A stretch of 64,000 bases of DNA from Rhizobium sp. RCAM05350 (lineage in GTDB: Bacteria > Pseudomonadota > Alphaproteobacteria > Rhizobiales > Rhizobiaceae). Shown here piece by piece: positions 10,566 through 20,150 of the stretch (positions are counted from its first letter, which is position 1; every line of letters begins with the position of its first letter). Below the pieces are notes generated by a model, which worked only from the letters and a program-made list of their open reading frames with translations, searched no databases and was not told the origin of the DNA. The DNA is taken from the NCBI GenBank assembly GCA_024426085.1, contig CP087974.1:62001-126000 (forward strand), written 5' to 3'. The position numbers were made by a program, and so were the translations under genes.

Positions 10566-11179
10566 ATGCGGTGGATCTCAAAGCCCTTGCTGCAGGTGCG
10601 ATGCTTCTGACGGGAGCCGGCTTCGCTTCGGCCGGTATGATGGCAACAACGGCAACGGACCTGACGGTCTATTCCGGGCCGGGCGCGGACTATCCGTCCG
10701 TCGGTATTGCCACGCGTTGTAGCGCTGCTGCCCTTGACGGTTGCCTTGAAGGCGAAAGCTGGTGCCGCATCGACGTCAACGGCATGCGCGGCTGGGTTTA
10801 CGCCAAGGAACTGACTGTCGATTACGATGGCGCACCTGTCATCGTGCAGGAACGCCGCGCCGACCTCGGCATTCCCGTGGTCAGCTATGAGCAGACGACG
10901 GTTGTCGATGGTCCCGCGTCACCGGCACCAGGCGATGAATTGATCGGTACGGTCGACGGCAGCGGTGCGATCGTGCCGCCCCCGGAAGTCCGGACCTACA
11001 TCGATAGCGCCCCGGTTGACGCAGTTCCCTATGATGGCGAGGTCGTGGTCGGAGCGACGCTACCGGGCGACATGGTGATCACCCAGGTGCCCAATTACCA
11101 GTACAGTTATGTTCGCATCAATGACCGGCCGATGTTGGTCGATCCGCAGAGTCGCCGCATCGTTTATGTCTATGAGTAA
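10566..11179 (+). CDS. Exported SH3-like / DUF1236-like protein
   Basis: Small exported protein with a signal-like segment (ALAAGAMLLTGAGFASA), a bacterial SH3-type domain (LTVYSGPGADYPSVGIA ... WCRIDVNGMRGWVYAKEL) and a C-terminal domain resembling DUF1236 (VVGATLPGDMVITQVPNY ... LVDPQSRRIVYVYE). The excellent AAGGAG at 10554-10559 serves ATG 10566, but the protein frame is reached from GTG 10571; a one-base loss just after the ATG is the likely reason. It is followed by a 10-bp inverted repeat. Probably envelope-associated; function unknown. Confidence 0.75.
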
Positions 11180-11186
11180 GCCAAAT

Positions 11187-11221
11187 GCAAGACGGGCCGC
11201 ATCGAACGCGACCCGTCTTGC
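11187..11221 (+). terminator. Inverted repeat after the SH3/DUF1236-like gene
   Basis: Perfect 10-bp arms GCAAGACGGG/CCCGTCTTGC, with further pairing inside, begin 8 bases after the stop codon. There is no long T-run, so it may be a weak or factor-dependent terminator or a 3' stabiliser. Confidence 0.55.
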
Positions 11222-11275
11222 CTACAAGTTCTACGACGGTTGGTTGTGAAAGGAATTTCGACGCGGAGCCAAACC

Positions 11276-11440
11276 ATGACCTCTCGCATGCTTATGGTCG
11301 GAGTGATCGGCATTCTCGTCGGCTCGATCCTCAGTATCCTCGTCGTTCAGTATTTCTCGCCGGACGAAAGTGCAAAGAGCACAGTACCGCCGGATCCCCT
11401 GGTGGTATCGCCCGAAAACGCGGCGCAAGAAGCGAAATAG
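11276..11440 (+). CDS. Small single-span membrane protein
   Basis: 54-residue protein, start ATG 11276 with CGGAG about eight bases upstream. It has an N-terminal transmembrane segment (about residues 4-24, LMVGVIGILVGSILSILVVQ) followed by a short hydrophilic periplasmic or cytoplasmic tail rich in Pro and Ser. No known family recognised. Codon use is like that of its neighbours. It stands alone downstream of the SH3-like gene. Confidence 0.55.
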   Translation: MTSRMLMVGVIGILVGSILSILVVQYFSPDESAKSTVPPDPLVVSPENAAQEAK

Positions 11441-11472
11441 AAATCCATCCTTCGTTTCAGCCGTCAATCACG

Positions 11473-11703
11473 TCATGCGCCGATTGCTAGATTCTGCCGC
11501 CATGCGGCCTCGCAAGCTCTCGTCAGCGCGGCAGGATCTCTTTCTCCTGCTTGATAGAGCCGAACGATGGCGGCCGCACAAATCTGCATGTCAGCGTCGG
11601 AACGCGTCGTTTCATGCGCCTCGCAAAATTGGTCGAAAACGCCGCGCAGCACATCGATATCCTCTGCACAAAGAGCATCGACCTGCGGACTGAGATACGC
11701 CAT
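11473..11703 (-). CDS. Conserved small protein of unknown function (76 aa)
   Basis: Minus-strand gene beginning MAYLSPQVDAL at 11703, preceded by an AAGGAGGAA ribosome site, which decides this start over upstream in-frame ATGs. The protein is mostly helical in appearance and acidic, with EDIDVLRGVFDQFCEAHETT and a later VRLYQAGERDPAALTRACEAAW segment. No domain recognised and no exported signal. It is monocistronic; the next gene is divergent at 11901. Confidence 0.62.
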   Translation of the reverse strand: MAYLSPQVDALCAEDIDVLRGVFDQFCEAHETTRSDADMQICAAAIVRLYQAGERDPAALTRACEAAWRQNLAIGA

Positions 11704-11900
11704 TGAAATTCCTCCTTCTGAGGACAGAAGTCTCTGCATTATGCCGTCCGCGCTCGAGGCGCGACCTGAGTGTGGCTGCAGTGTAGCGCGATTTGAATCC
11801 GGCGCCATTCACTAAGACATATGTACCGGCGCCAAGAAAAGTTTTTCGCCAGGCAACCTTCTGCGTTTTCATGCTTTTCCCCGCATAAGGGAAAATTGTC

Positions 11901-12140
11901 ATGGCCACGTTTTATTTTAAAGTAATCGATAATGACGGCACAATTCCGGCCGACGACGCTTTCGATTTTCCGGATTTGATTGTGGCCATCCGCCAGGCAA
12001 AGATCGTGCTGGCCGAAATGGCACTCGACGGATTGCCTGAGGATCCGGTCAAAGCCTTGGAAATAGAGGTGCTGAATGCCGATCACAGGCCGGTTGTCAG
12101 GATGAAACTGGAGTTGCAGATCCAGTGGCTTACCGCTTGA
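11901..12140 (+). CDS. DUF6894-like small protein (79 aa)
   Basis: Small cytoplasmic protein with the family pattern FYFKVIDNDGTIPADD..FDFPDLIVAIRQA..VLAEMALDGLP, as in DUF6894 proteins common in Rhizobiales. AAGGG precedes ATG 11901. Intact. Its 3' end overlaps by 11 bases the 3' end of the acyltransferase gene on the other strand. Function unknown. Confidence 0.68.
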   Translation: MATFYFKVIDNDGTIPADDAFDFPDLIVAIRQAKIVLAEMALDGLPEDPVKALEIEVLNADHRPVVRMKLELQIQWLTA

Positions 12141-14182
12141 CCAGGGCGGCGCCCGTCTTTCTCGCCTCGATTGTCTCGACGGCTTTCAATATGGCTGGAA
12201 TAACCAACTGGGCGCCTGAATCGGACGGGTGATCGTCGTCGAAGTAAAATACCTTTTCGGCACTCAGGCTGTTGATGCAGCGATTCCTGACGAAGCTGTT
12301 GCAGAAAGAATCGGCGGGGCGGACGCGGAAGAGATTGGGATGGGAGATCGCGTCAAAGGCTGCGATGACCACGGCGTTTCGTTGCTGGTAACGATTGTAG
12401 CTGGTGCTGAATTCGAGATTCTGGATGCCGGACATCGCGCTTTTCGCAACGAGTTCCGGAACGTTCCATCCCGCTTCCGGGATCGGGTAGACGAGCACCA
12501 CGTTGTGGCCTGAATCGAGATAGGCTTGAATATCATCAACATATTGCTTCAGCACGCGGGCCTTGCGCTGCGGATCATCCTGCTTGGCCTGCTCGCCGAG
12601 CCGGTCGAACAGATCGACATAGGTCGGCTGCAGCGGTCTGATGCCGCCTTCACCATTGTCGAATGCCGAGCCGTCGACGTAGAGGCTCCAGCGGCTTGCC
12701 ATGATAATGGTCTCCATGCCGCTCTTGCGAATGTAGTCCTCGATGCCGGTGAAGAACGGGTTGCAGCGCAGCTTGTATTTCTGGATTGGACACATAGAAT
12801 CCGGAAAAGCCGACACAGGCCGAATGGGCCATCACATAGAGATCGACATTGGCCGCATCAAAGCTGCGGAGCGCTTCGCCAGCGAGAGCCGCAGCGTGCA
12901 GATCGCCGATCATGATGGTCTTGCTGCCGGTTGAGTGTTGTGTCAGGCAATCCCTGATGGGATGTGGCAGGGACGCCTCGCCCTTGTCGAACAGGCAGGT
13001 ATCCATGATGGGGTCGTGATGTTGCTGTTCCGCAAGCGCTGTCAGCGCGGCTTGTGGCAGGCGGAACTGCAGGCCGTTGCTTGACGTGCCATAGAAACCG
13101 ATGCCGATGAAAAGCACCGCGGCGACGCCGCCAGCGCTGAGGATGCGGGCGGGCGTCGGCAGGAGTTGCGCTTTGCTGCCCTTGCGGAATGGCGTCTCGA
13201 TGAACCGCCAGGACAGATAGGCAAGTCCGGCGGAGGCAAGGGCCAGGATGCTCATCAGCACTATCGACGGTTCCGTGAAGCTGCGGATACGCGCAAAGGC
13301 AAAGACCGGCTGGTGCCAGAGATAGAGGCTGTAGCTGATCAGCCCGATGCCGACCATAGGAGGCGTCGAGAGGAGTCGGGCCGTCACCGTTCCCGTCGAT
13401 CCGAAGAGGATGATCAGTACGGCGCCCAGAACCGGCACGAGTGCATAGAGGGATGGGAAGGGCGTCGTCTGATCATAATCGAAGATTGAGAACACGATGA
13501 TGGCCAACCCGGCGAGCGACAGGATGTTGCTCCTATATTGTTTGCCACCAGTGAGCAGAAAAGCGCAAAGCGAGCCTGCCAGCAATTCCCAGGCGCGCGT
13601 ATTCGGCAGGTAGAAGTTTGCCGTGGCAAAATTCATGGAGCCGTATTGGGCAAGCAGCAGGCTGGCGAGTGCCACGGCGGCAATGGCGCCGATCAGCGCC
13701 CGCCGGCCGAACCGCCACATGAACATCACGAAAAGCGGAAACAGCATGTAATACTGTTCCTCGACTGCGAGGCTCCAGGTATGCAGCAGCAGCTGCTCTT
13801 CCGATGCGGCTGCGAAGTAACCGCCACTTTCGTGCCAGAAGAGGAAATTGGAGCCAAACAGGCAGACGGCGATGATGCTGCGGGCAAAGCTTGCCATCTG
13901 CTCGGGCAGCATCCAGGCCCAGGCAAACGGCAGGCAGCACAAAAGCACGAAAAAGAGCACGGGAAGGATGCGTCTGGCCCGGCGCTCGTAGAATTTGAGC
14001 AGCGAAAAGTGGCCTTTGTCGCGTTTTGAGATGATGATCGAGGTGATCAGGTATCCACTGATGACGAAGAAGATGTCGACACCGATGAAACCGCCGCTGA
14101 ACTGTTGGAACCCGGCATGAAACAGCACAACAGGAATCACGGCAACGGTTCTGAGGCCGTCGATTTCGCGGCGATAGTTCAT
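12130..14182 (-). CDS. Acyltransferase 3 with C-terminal SGNH-like domain (OafA/YrhL type), frameshifted
   Basis: Integral membrane O-acyltransferase for modifying a surface polysaccharide. N-terminal acyltransferase-3 domain (about residues 1-355) begins MNYRREIDGLRTVAVIPVVLFH with the catalytic-type R..H pattern, then FFVISGYLITSI, WSLAVEEQYYMLFPL and ISYSLYLWHQP. The C-terminal SGNH-like domain has block I as IGDLHAAALAG, where Leu replaces the usual nucleophile Ser of GDSHA, and block V as YFDDDHPSDSG. One frame change near 12795 divides the C-terminal domain. Start ATG 14182 gives the canonical N-terminus. It stands alone between convergent DUF6894 and the sulfate operon. Confidence 0.88.
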
Positions 14183-14400
14183 GGCAGGCCCCGGCGAGAT
14201 CCAAATGGCTGGATGCATCAGCAGGATGCGACGGCTTACCGGCGCGGATCAAGCCTGCCATGTGAAAATGAATGAAAAACCAAGAACATATGTTGCCGAC
14301 AGATGCTTTTAAGCAGCACCGCGGTTGCTGCAACGTGAGAACCCTGCTCGAGCCGTAGGTGTACCTCTAGAAAGTACCGGAGAGTTGTCGTTGCCTAGCG

Positions 14401-14433
14401 CTGGCGGGGCTTTACTGCTGCAACCCCCGCCAG
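14401..14433 (-). terminator. Hairpin downstream of cysA
   Basis: CTGGCGGGG/CCCCGCCAG, 9-bp arms with a 15-base loop, starts 12 bases beyond the cysA stop codon (minus strand) and closes the sulfate operon. No T-run follows on the minus strand. Confidence 0.5.
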
Positions 14434-14444
14434 ATTTGTTTTCC

Positions 14445-15480
14445 TTAATCCCGGAACAGCTTCCAGCGTGTCGGCCGGAAAGCGACGCGCGAATGGTCGG
14501 GTGTGACTTTTTCCGGCGGCAATTCGATCTCGACCTTGCCGTTGGCGGCACTGATATCGAGTTCGACATGGCGGGTACCGGCGACGCGGCGGGTCACGGT
14601 GACAACGCCGGCGATACAGCCGCCGTTACCATTGAGCAGCTCAATATCATGCGGGCGGAAATAGAGCTGGGCCGGGCCGTCGGCCTCTCCCTGTGCGCTG
14701 ACGCCGATCGAATGGCCCTCGATCCAGAGCTGGCCGTTTTCAACTCGCACGGGCAGGATGTTCGACTGGCCGATGAAGCCGAAGACGAAGGGTGAATTCG
14801 GTGTGTCATAAATTTCGTCCGGCGTGCCGATCTGCTCGATCTGGCCCTTGCTCATCACGACGACACGGTCGGCGAGCTCCAGCGCTTCGTCCTGGTCGTG
14901 GGTCACGAAGACGGTGGTATGCCCGGTGCGGTCATGGATTTCACGCAGCCAGCGGCGCAGTTCCTTGCGCACCTGCGCGTCGAGTGCACCGAACGGCTCG
15001 TCGAGCAGCAGCACGTTCGGTTCCACCGCCATGGCGCGCGCCAGCGCCACACGCTGGCGCTGGCCGCCGGAGAGCTGGGCCGGATAGCGTTTTTCCAGAC
15101 CGCTCAGTTGGACGAGGTCGAGCAGTTCGAGCGCGTTTGCGGATGTCGGCCTTGGACGGCCGGCGCCCGGCCGGGCGGATCGTCAGACCGAACGAGACAT
15201 TGTCGAGCACGGTCATGTGGCGGAACAGGGCGTAGTGCTGGAACACGAAACCGATATTGCGCTGCTGGACCGTCTTGCGCGAGGCATCTTCGTTGCCGAA
15301 AAAGACGGTGCCCTCGGTCGGGCTTTCGAGGCCTGCGATTAGGCGCAGCAACGTCGTCTTGCCGGAACCGGACGGGCCGAGCAGGGCGATCAGTTCGCCC
15401 GAACGGATATCGAGCGAGACGTCGTTCAGCGCCGGAAAGCGGCCGAATTCCTTGCGTATGTTTTGAACGCGAACTTCCAT
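14445..15480 (-). CDS. cysA: Sulfate/thiosulfate ABC transporter ATP-binding protein, frameshifted
   Basis: ATPase of the sulfate permease, about 344 residues, energising CysTW. It begins [18 protein letters not shown], with Walker [11 protein letters not shown]-loop [14 protein letters not shown] (typical of CysA), signature LSGGQRQR, Walker [14 protein letters not shown]-loop VTHDQDEA and a C-terminal TOBE-type regulatory domain from about residue 235. One frame change near 15137 lies between KADIRKRA and [15 protein letters not shown]. It is the last gene of a four-gene minus-strand operon behind the binding protein, cysT and cysW. Confidence 0.93.
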
Positions 15481-15494
15481 GTAGACTTGACCTT

Positions 15495-16379
15495 TCAGTG
15501 CCGGCGGCTGGCGGCGATCTGTTCGCTGTACTTCATTTCAAGCAGCGACTTCAGAACGAGGGTGACGAGGGCCAGCAGGGCGAGAAGCGTTGCGACGGCG
15601 AAGGCGGCAACGAAATTATATTCATTGTAGAGGATTTCCACCTGCAGCGGCATGGTGTTCGTCAGTCCGCGGATGTGGCCGGAGACGACGGACACTGCAC
15701 CGAATTCGCCCATGGCGCGGGCGTTGCAGAGCAGGACGCCGTAGAGCAGACCCCATTTGATGTTGGGCAGCGTGACATACCAGAAGGTCTGCCAGCCGCT
15801 TGCACCCAAAGACAGTGCCGCTTCCTCGTCGCTGGTGCCCTGTTCCTGCATCAGCGGGATCAGTTCGCGGGCAACGAAGGGGAATGTGACGAAGACTGTC
15901 GCCAGCACGATCCCTGGAACCGCGAACAGGATCTGGATGCCGTGATGCTGCAGCCATGGTCCGAGCAGGCTATGGGAGCCGAACAAAAGGACAAAGACCA
16001 GACCGGAAATGACCGGCGATACCGAAAAGGGCAGGTCGATCAGGGTGGTGAGGAACGCTTTGCCCTTGAACTCGAATTTGGCGATCGCCCATGCGGCGGC
16101 AATGCCAAAAACCAGATTGAGCGGCACGGCGATCACAGCGACGAGCAGCGTCAATTCGATCGCGGCAAAGGTTTCTGGGTCCGACAGAACGGTGAAGAAC
16201 TCGCCCGGACCATTGCGCATGGCTTCCGTGAACACCGCCGCGAGCGGCAGGACGAGGAAGAGCGCCACGAAACAGAGCGCCATGCCGATCAGGCCATAGC
16301 GCGCAAATCGGCTTTCGGAGGTGGCGACCCGGACCAGTTCGGTGTTTCCGGTGCCAGAGGTTGTGCCATCATGCGCCAT
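15495..16379 (-). CDS. cysW: Sulfate ABC transporter permease CysW
   Basis: Intact 294-residue inner-membrane permease with about six hydrophobic segments and the family stretches [42 protein letters not shown] (EAA loop contacting CysA) and [14 protein letters not shown]. It pairs with CysT. Its start overlaps the end of cysT by 11 bases, indicating translational coupling, and cysA follows after 14 bases. Confidence 0.95.
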   Translation of the reverse strand: MAHDGTTSGTGNTELVRVATSESRFARYGLIGMALCFVALFLVLPLAAVFTEAMRNGPGEFFTVLSDPETFAAIELTLLVAVIAVPLNLVFGIAAAWAIAKFEFKGKAFLTTLIDLPFSVSPVISGLVFVLLFGSHSLLGPWLQHHGIQILFAVPGIVLATVFVTFPFVARELIPLMQEQGTSDEEAALSLGASGWQTFWYVTLPNIKWGLLYGVLLCNARAMGEFGAVSVVSGHIRGLTNTMPLQVEILYNEYNFVAAFAVATLLALLALVTLVLKSLLEMKYSEQIAASRRH

Positions 16380-17227
16380 AGCCGTACCTCTTTCTGCTCC
16401 AGGCCTGTATCATGTTGATGATCAACAGCATGGCAAAGGAGATGATCAGCATGACGGCGGCGATTGCGGTTGCAGCCGGATAATTGAATTCTTCCAGGCG
16501 GATGACGATCAGCAAGGGTGCGATTTCCGAGACGTAGGGAAGGTTTCCGGCGATGAAGATGACGGAACCATACTCTCCGACGCCGCGGGCAAAGGCCAGG
16601 GCAAAGCCCGTCAGGACCGCCGGCGCAAGTCCCGGCAGCAACACGCGGCGGATGGTTTGGAAACGATTGGCCCCCAGCGTCGCTGCGGCTTCCTCCACTT
16701 CCTTATCGATTTCCTCCATGATCGGCTGCACGGTTCGGACGACGAACGGCAGGCCGACGAAGACCAGCGCAAAGACAATGCCGAGCGGCGTGAAGGCGAT
16801 CTTGATACCGAGCGGGGACAGCAGGCTGCCGATCCAGCCGTTCGGCGCATAGAGCGTCGTCAGCGCGATACCGGCGACCGCGGTTGGCAGCGCGAACGGC
16901 AGGTCGACCATGGCGTCGATGACGCGCTTGCCCGGAAAGCGGTAGCGCACCAGGACCCAGGCAAGGATGACGCCGAAGACGACGTTTATCAGTGCCGCGA
17001 GGAAGGCGGTCCCGGAAACTGATGCGAAGGGCGTTGACCGTGCGCTGGTCCGTGGCCAACGTCCAGAAGGTGCTCCAGCCCAATGCGCTCGAGCGCCAGG
17101 CAAGGCCGGAAAGAGGGATGAGAATGATGAGTATGAGCCATGACAAAGTAACGCCGAGCGCCAATCCGAATCCCGGAATGACGCTCGGCTGTCTGAATTG
17201 CCACAGCGAAGCTGTGCGTGCGGTCAT
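16369..17227 (-). CDS. cysT: Sulfate ABC transporter permease CysT, frameshifted
   Basis: Partner permease of CysW, about 286 residues. It begins [22 protein letters not shown], then in the next frame continues with [44 protein letters not shown], the EAA loop [21 protein letters not shown] and [14 protein letters not shown]. One frame change near 17020. It begins 6 bases after the binding-protein stop, so the operon order is binding protein, cysT, cysW, cysA. Confidence 0.93.
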
Positions 17228-17233
17228 ATAGTC

Positions 17234-18258
17234 TTATTGCCCCGGCTTGTAGATCTGGTCAAATAGCCCACCATCCCCAAAATATTTTGGCTGAGCTTCC
17301 TTCCATCCGCCGAATTCGTCAATAGTGACGAGCTTCACATCGGCAAATCGCTTGATATCATTTGGATCGGCGACTTCAGGCTTGAAGGGGCGATAGTAGT
17401 GTTTGGCAGCCAGCTTCTGGCCGACATCCGAATAGAGGTACTGCAGATAGGCTTCGGCTACCTTGCGTGTGCCCTTGGTATCGACATTGCCGTCAACCAA
17501 CGCCACCGGCGGTTCGGCCTTGATGGAGATGGACGGGGTGATGATGTCGAAATTGTCCGGACCAAGCTCTTCAAGAGAGAGATAGGCTTCGTTTTCCCAG
17601 GCGAGCAGCACGTCGCCAAGGCCGCGCTGCACGAATGTCGTGGTGGAGCCGCGTGCACCTGTATCGAGAACCGGAACGTGCTTGAAAAGCTGCGTTACAT
17701 ATTCCTGCGCCTTGGTGTCGTCGCCGCCATTGGCAGGCGCGCCCAAGCCCAGGCGGCGAGGAAGTTCCAGCGGGCGCCACCCGAGGTCTTCGGGTTCGGC
17801 GTGATGACCTGGATGTCGTCCTTCACCAGGTCGCCCCAGTCCTTGATGCCCTTGGGATTGCCCTTGCGCACCAGGAACACGATGGTTGAGGTGTAGGGAG
17901 CGCTGTTGTTATCGAATTTTGTCTTCCAGTCCGCCGGGATCTTGCCGGTTTCCCTGGCGATCGCGTCGATATCGGCTTCAAGCGCTAGCGTCACGACATC
18001 GGCTTCCAGCCCGTCGATCACCGCGCGTGCCTGCTTGCCTGATCCCCCATGTGACGCCTGAATCGTCACGGTCTCGCCCGTATCCGCCTTCCACTTTTCA
18101 GCGAAGGCCGCGTTGAAATCCTTGTAGAGTTCGCGGGTCGGATCGTAGGAGACATTGAGAATCGTCGTGTCGGCAAATGCAAGACCCAGTCCACCGATCT
18201 GGATGCTTGAGGCGAGAAGCGCCACCGTAAAGAATCTCGTGAGTTGTTTCGCTCGCAT
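17234..18258 (-). CDS. Sulfate ABC transporter periplasmic binding protein, frameshifted
   Basis: Periplasmic sulfate-binding protein of about 340 residues. ATG 18258 has GGAGG upstream and gives a signal peptide ending near [10 protein letters not shown]. Family landmarks: [42 protein letters not shown] (anion-binding loop), [18 protein letters not shown], and after a frame change near 17745 [27 protein letters not shown] and HYYRPF. First gene of the sulfate uptake operon. Sbp and CysP paralogues cannot be distinguished here. Confidence 0.92.
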
Positions 18259-18426
18259 GTCTACCTCCGTTGTTAGCAGGCATACTCTATTCATTAGATG
18301 GAATATTATAACGCAGAACTTTTCCTTTCCCGGGGCAGCCGGAGAAAGTCCTGCCCCTGTCAGGGGCAATGCCGAAATCGTTTGCCACGCGACGGTACCA
18401 AAAGGCTGTCCTGCTGCTGACATAGC

Positions 18427-18743
18427 TTAACATAGCCCATCCCTCGGCGGAACGTTAGTCGTCGAACGGAAAACCGATAAATCCGCGGCGGGCGCGACCA
18501 GCTTGAGCGACCGGTCGGGCATGACCATATAGGTTTCTTCGATGCGTTCGCCGTAGGGGCCATAGAAATTATTGTGCAGAGTGCTGCCGATCGGCGCCTT
18601 TTGAGCTTGGTGCGGGGCTGGCCGCCATAGGTAATGCTGCCGGGGATAGGCTCTGGCCCACGATAGGATCCCCTGTAGGACTGCGCTTCAACGCAGGACG
18701 TCAAAAACAGGGCGGCAAGGGCCGCAACGATCACTTTCTTCAT
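18427..18743 (-). CDS. Small putative lipoprotein, frameshifted
   Basis: Starts MKKVIVAALAALFLTSCVEAQ at 18743, a signal peptide with lipobox LTSC, so probably a lipid-anchored envelope protein. The frame breaks near 18602 in a run of four A residues (after GQPRTKLK). Adding one base continues into APIGSTLHNNFYGPYGERIEE, TYMVMPDRSLKLV and ends FRSTTNVPPRDGLC at TAA 18427-18429, giving about 105 residues. Function unknown. It precedes the sulfate operon on the same strand by about 170 bases. Confidence 0.6.
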
Positions 18744-18954
18744 TGTCGAACTCCGAACCGGGGACACCTGATCCCTTCCTTGTTTTGACATAACGTTTCA
18801 GCGAGGATTTTCCAGCCTGTCGATTCAAGTCCGCCAATCCTGCAGTCAAGCTCGGCGGCTTTGCTCGGGCTCATGGTGCTACAGATGGGGCTCTTGTGAA
18901 TATCAGCGAATCAGCAAGAATGAATATGGGAGGTTTCACGGGGACTTGAATGTC

Positions 18955-19294
18955 ATGAAACGGAAACTCCTTGCCTGTCTTCTCCTCATTTCGACGTCCC
19001 ATGCCAGTTTCGCAGCAACAGCAGGCGCGCGAAGATGTCATGGAGAAAATCGCCGATGTCGTCGCCTTTGCCCGTGTTTGCGCAGCGCTTGAGATGGACA
19101 CGGTTTCGGTGACGACGATCGCAATCAGCCAGAAAATCGGCGCATCCAATCGCGACTACGATCTGATCGATGCCATGGCAAATGCGCGGGAAGGTGCTAT
19201 TCGCCGCGGTAACGCTGAAATTGCATGTGAAACAGGCCGCCGGCAATACGGACCGGGTGGCAATGCCTTGCCGGGCCTGTTGCGCGAGCGATAA
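18955..19294 (+). CDS. Small exported protein of unknown function, frameshifted
   Basis: ATG 18955 opens a signal peptide (MKRKLLACLLLISTSHASFA). Within the next 15 bases the frame shifts near 19010, and the mature part continues QQQQAREDVMEKIADVVAF, ALEMDTVSVTTIAISQKIGA, ending LPGLLRER at 19294; about 112 residues in all. The mature protein is helical and has two Cys (VCAALE and IACETG). No family recognised. I prefer this joined reading because the alternative start at 18971 lacks a ribosome site. Confidence 0.5.
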
Positions 19295-19442
19295 GAATTC
19301 CAGGCACTCTGGACGCATGAACGCAACGATTTGCCGGTCATTGCCTGGCATTCCTGCCATGGAAATGCGGTTGGTGTTTCCGACGTCTTTCAAGATCCAT
19401 ACGCCCGGTCGTGACGCTTGAAAATGAAGAGGAAAGAGAAAT

Positions 19443-20002
19443 ATGGCGGATACTGCCGGCATATGCACACCGGAAGAGGTTCTGTCGTTCTGGTTCGACG
19501 AGCTGCAACCGCAGGACTGGTTCAAGTCGCATCCGGAGCTCGACAGCCGATGCGAACAACGTTTTCGGGCGACGCATCTGGAATTGGCGCGCAGGTTCCG
19601 GCGGAATGGCGCGCCACGGCGAAAAGCCGGCTTGCCACTGTCATTCTTTTCGACCAGATGCCACGCAATATGTATCGGGGCACGCCGCTTGCGTTCGCCA
19701 CCGACGGTCTTGCCCTGCGCGAGGCGATACTGCACTCCAAGCCGGGGCGGATATCGGCCTTTCGGTCGATCAGCGCGTCTTCCTTTATCTTCCGTTCTGA
19801 ACATTCCGAGAGTCTTGTCGATCAGGCGCGATCGGTGACGCTTTTCACGGATCTGGGCGATGCCAACTACCTGGATTTCGCCATCCGCCATTGTGAGGTC
19901 ATTCGGCAGTTTGGCCGGTTCCCGCATCGGAATGCGATTTTGGGGCGCGTTTCCACCGCGGCGGAGGTGACGTTCCTCTCTCAACCCGGGTCGAGATTTT
20001 GA
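19443..20002 (+). CDS. DUF924 family protein, frameshifted
   Basis: Small cytoplasmic DUF924 protein (all-helical, TPR-like fold, about 185 residues). Landmarks come in family order but in different frames: EEVLSFWFDELQPQDWFK (frame of ATG 19443), EWRATAKSRLATVILFDQMPRNMYRGT (after a shift near 19585), AGADIGLSVDQRVFLYLPF (after a shift near 19740) and EHSESLVDQARSVTLF (after a shift near 19800), ending at 20002. AGAGGAAAGAG precedes the ATG. Three errors in 560 bases makes this one of the worst-hit genes. Function unknown. Confidence 0.78.
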
Positions 20003-20150
20003 CCTGTCCGCTCACCCGCGGATGGCAGGAAGCCGGAAATCCGGTTTTGCATCTGGGTGTGGCCCAGCCTATGGAAACACCAAGCTGTCCGCGTCGCCCC
20101 TGATTCTGTCCTGGAGCGCGGTCTGCCGGAAAAGGAATATGTGATTGCCG

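Noticed and set aside
14898..16418. Long plus-strand open frame (about 506 codons) opposite cysA/cysW
   Set aside because: Antisense shadow of cysA and cysW, which carry clear motifs on the minus strand.
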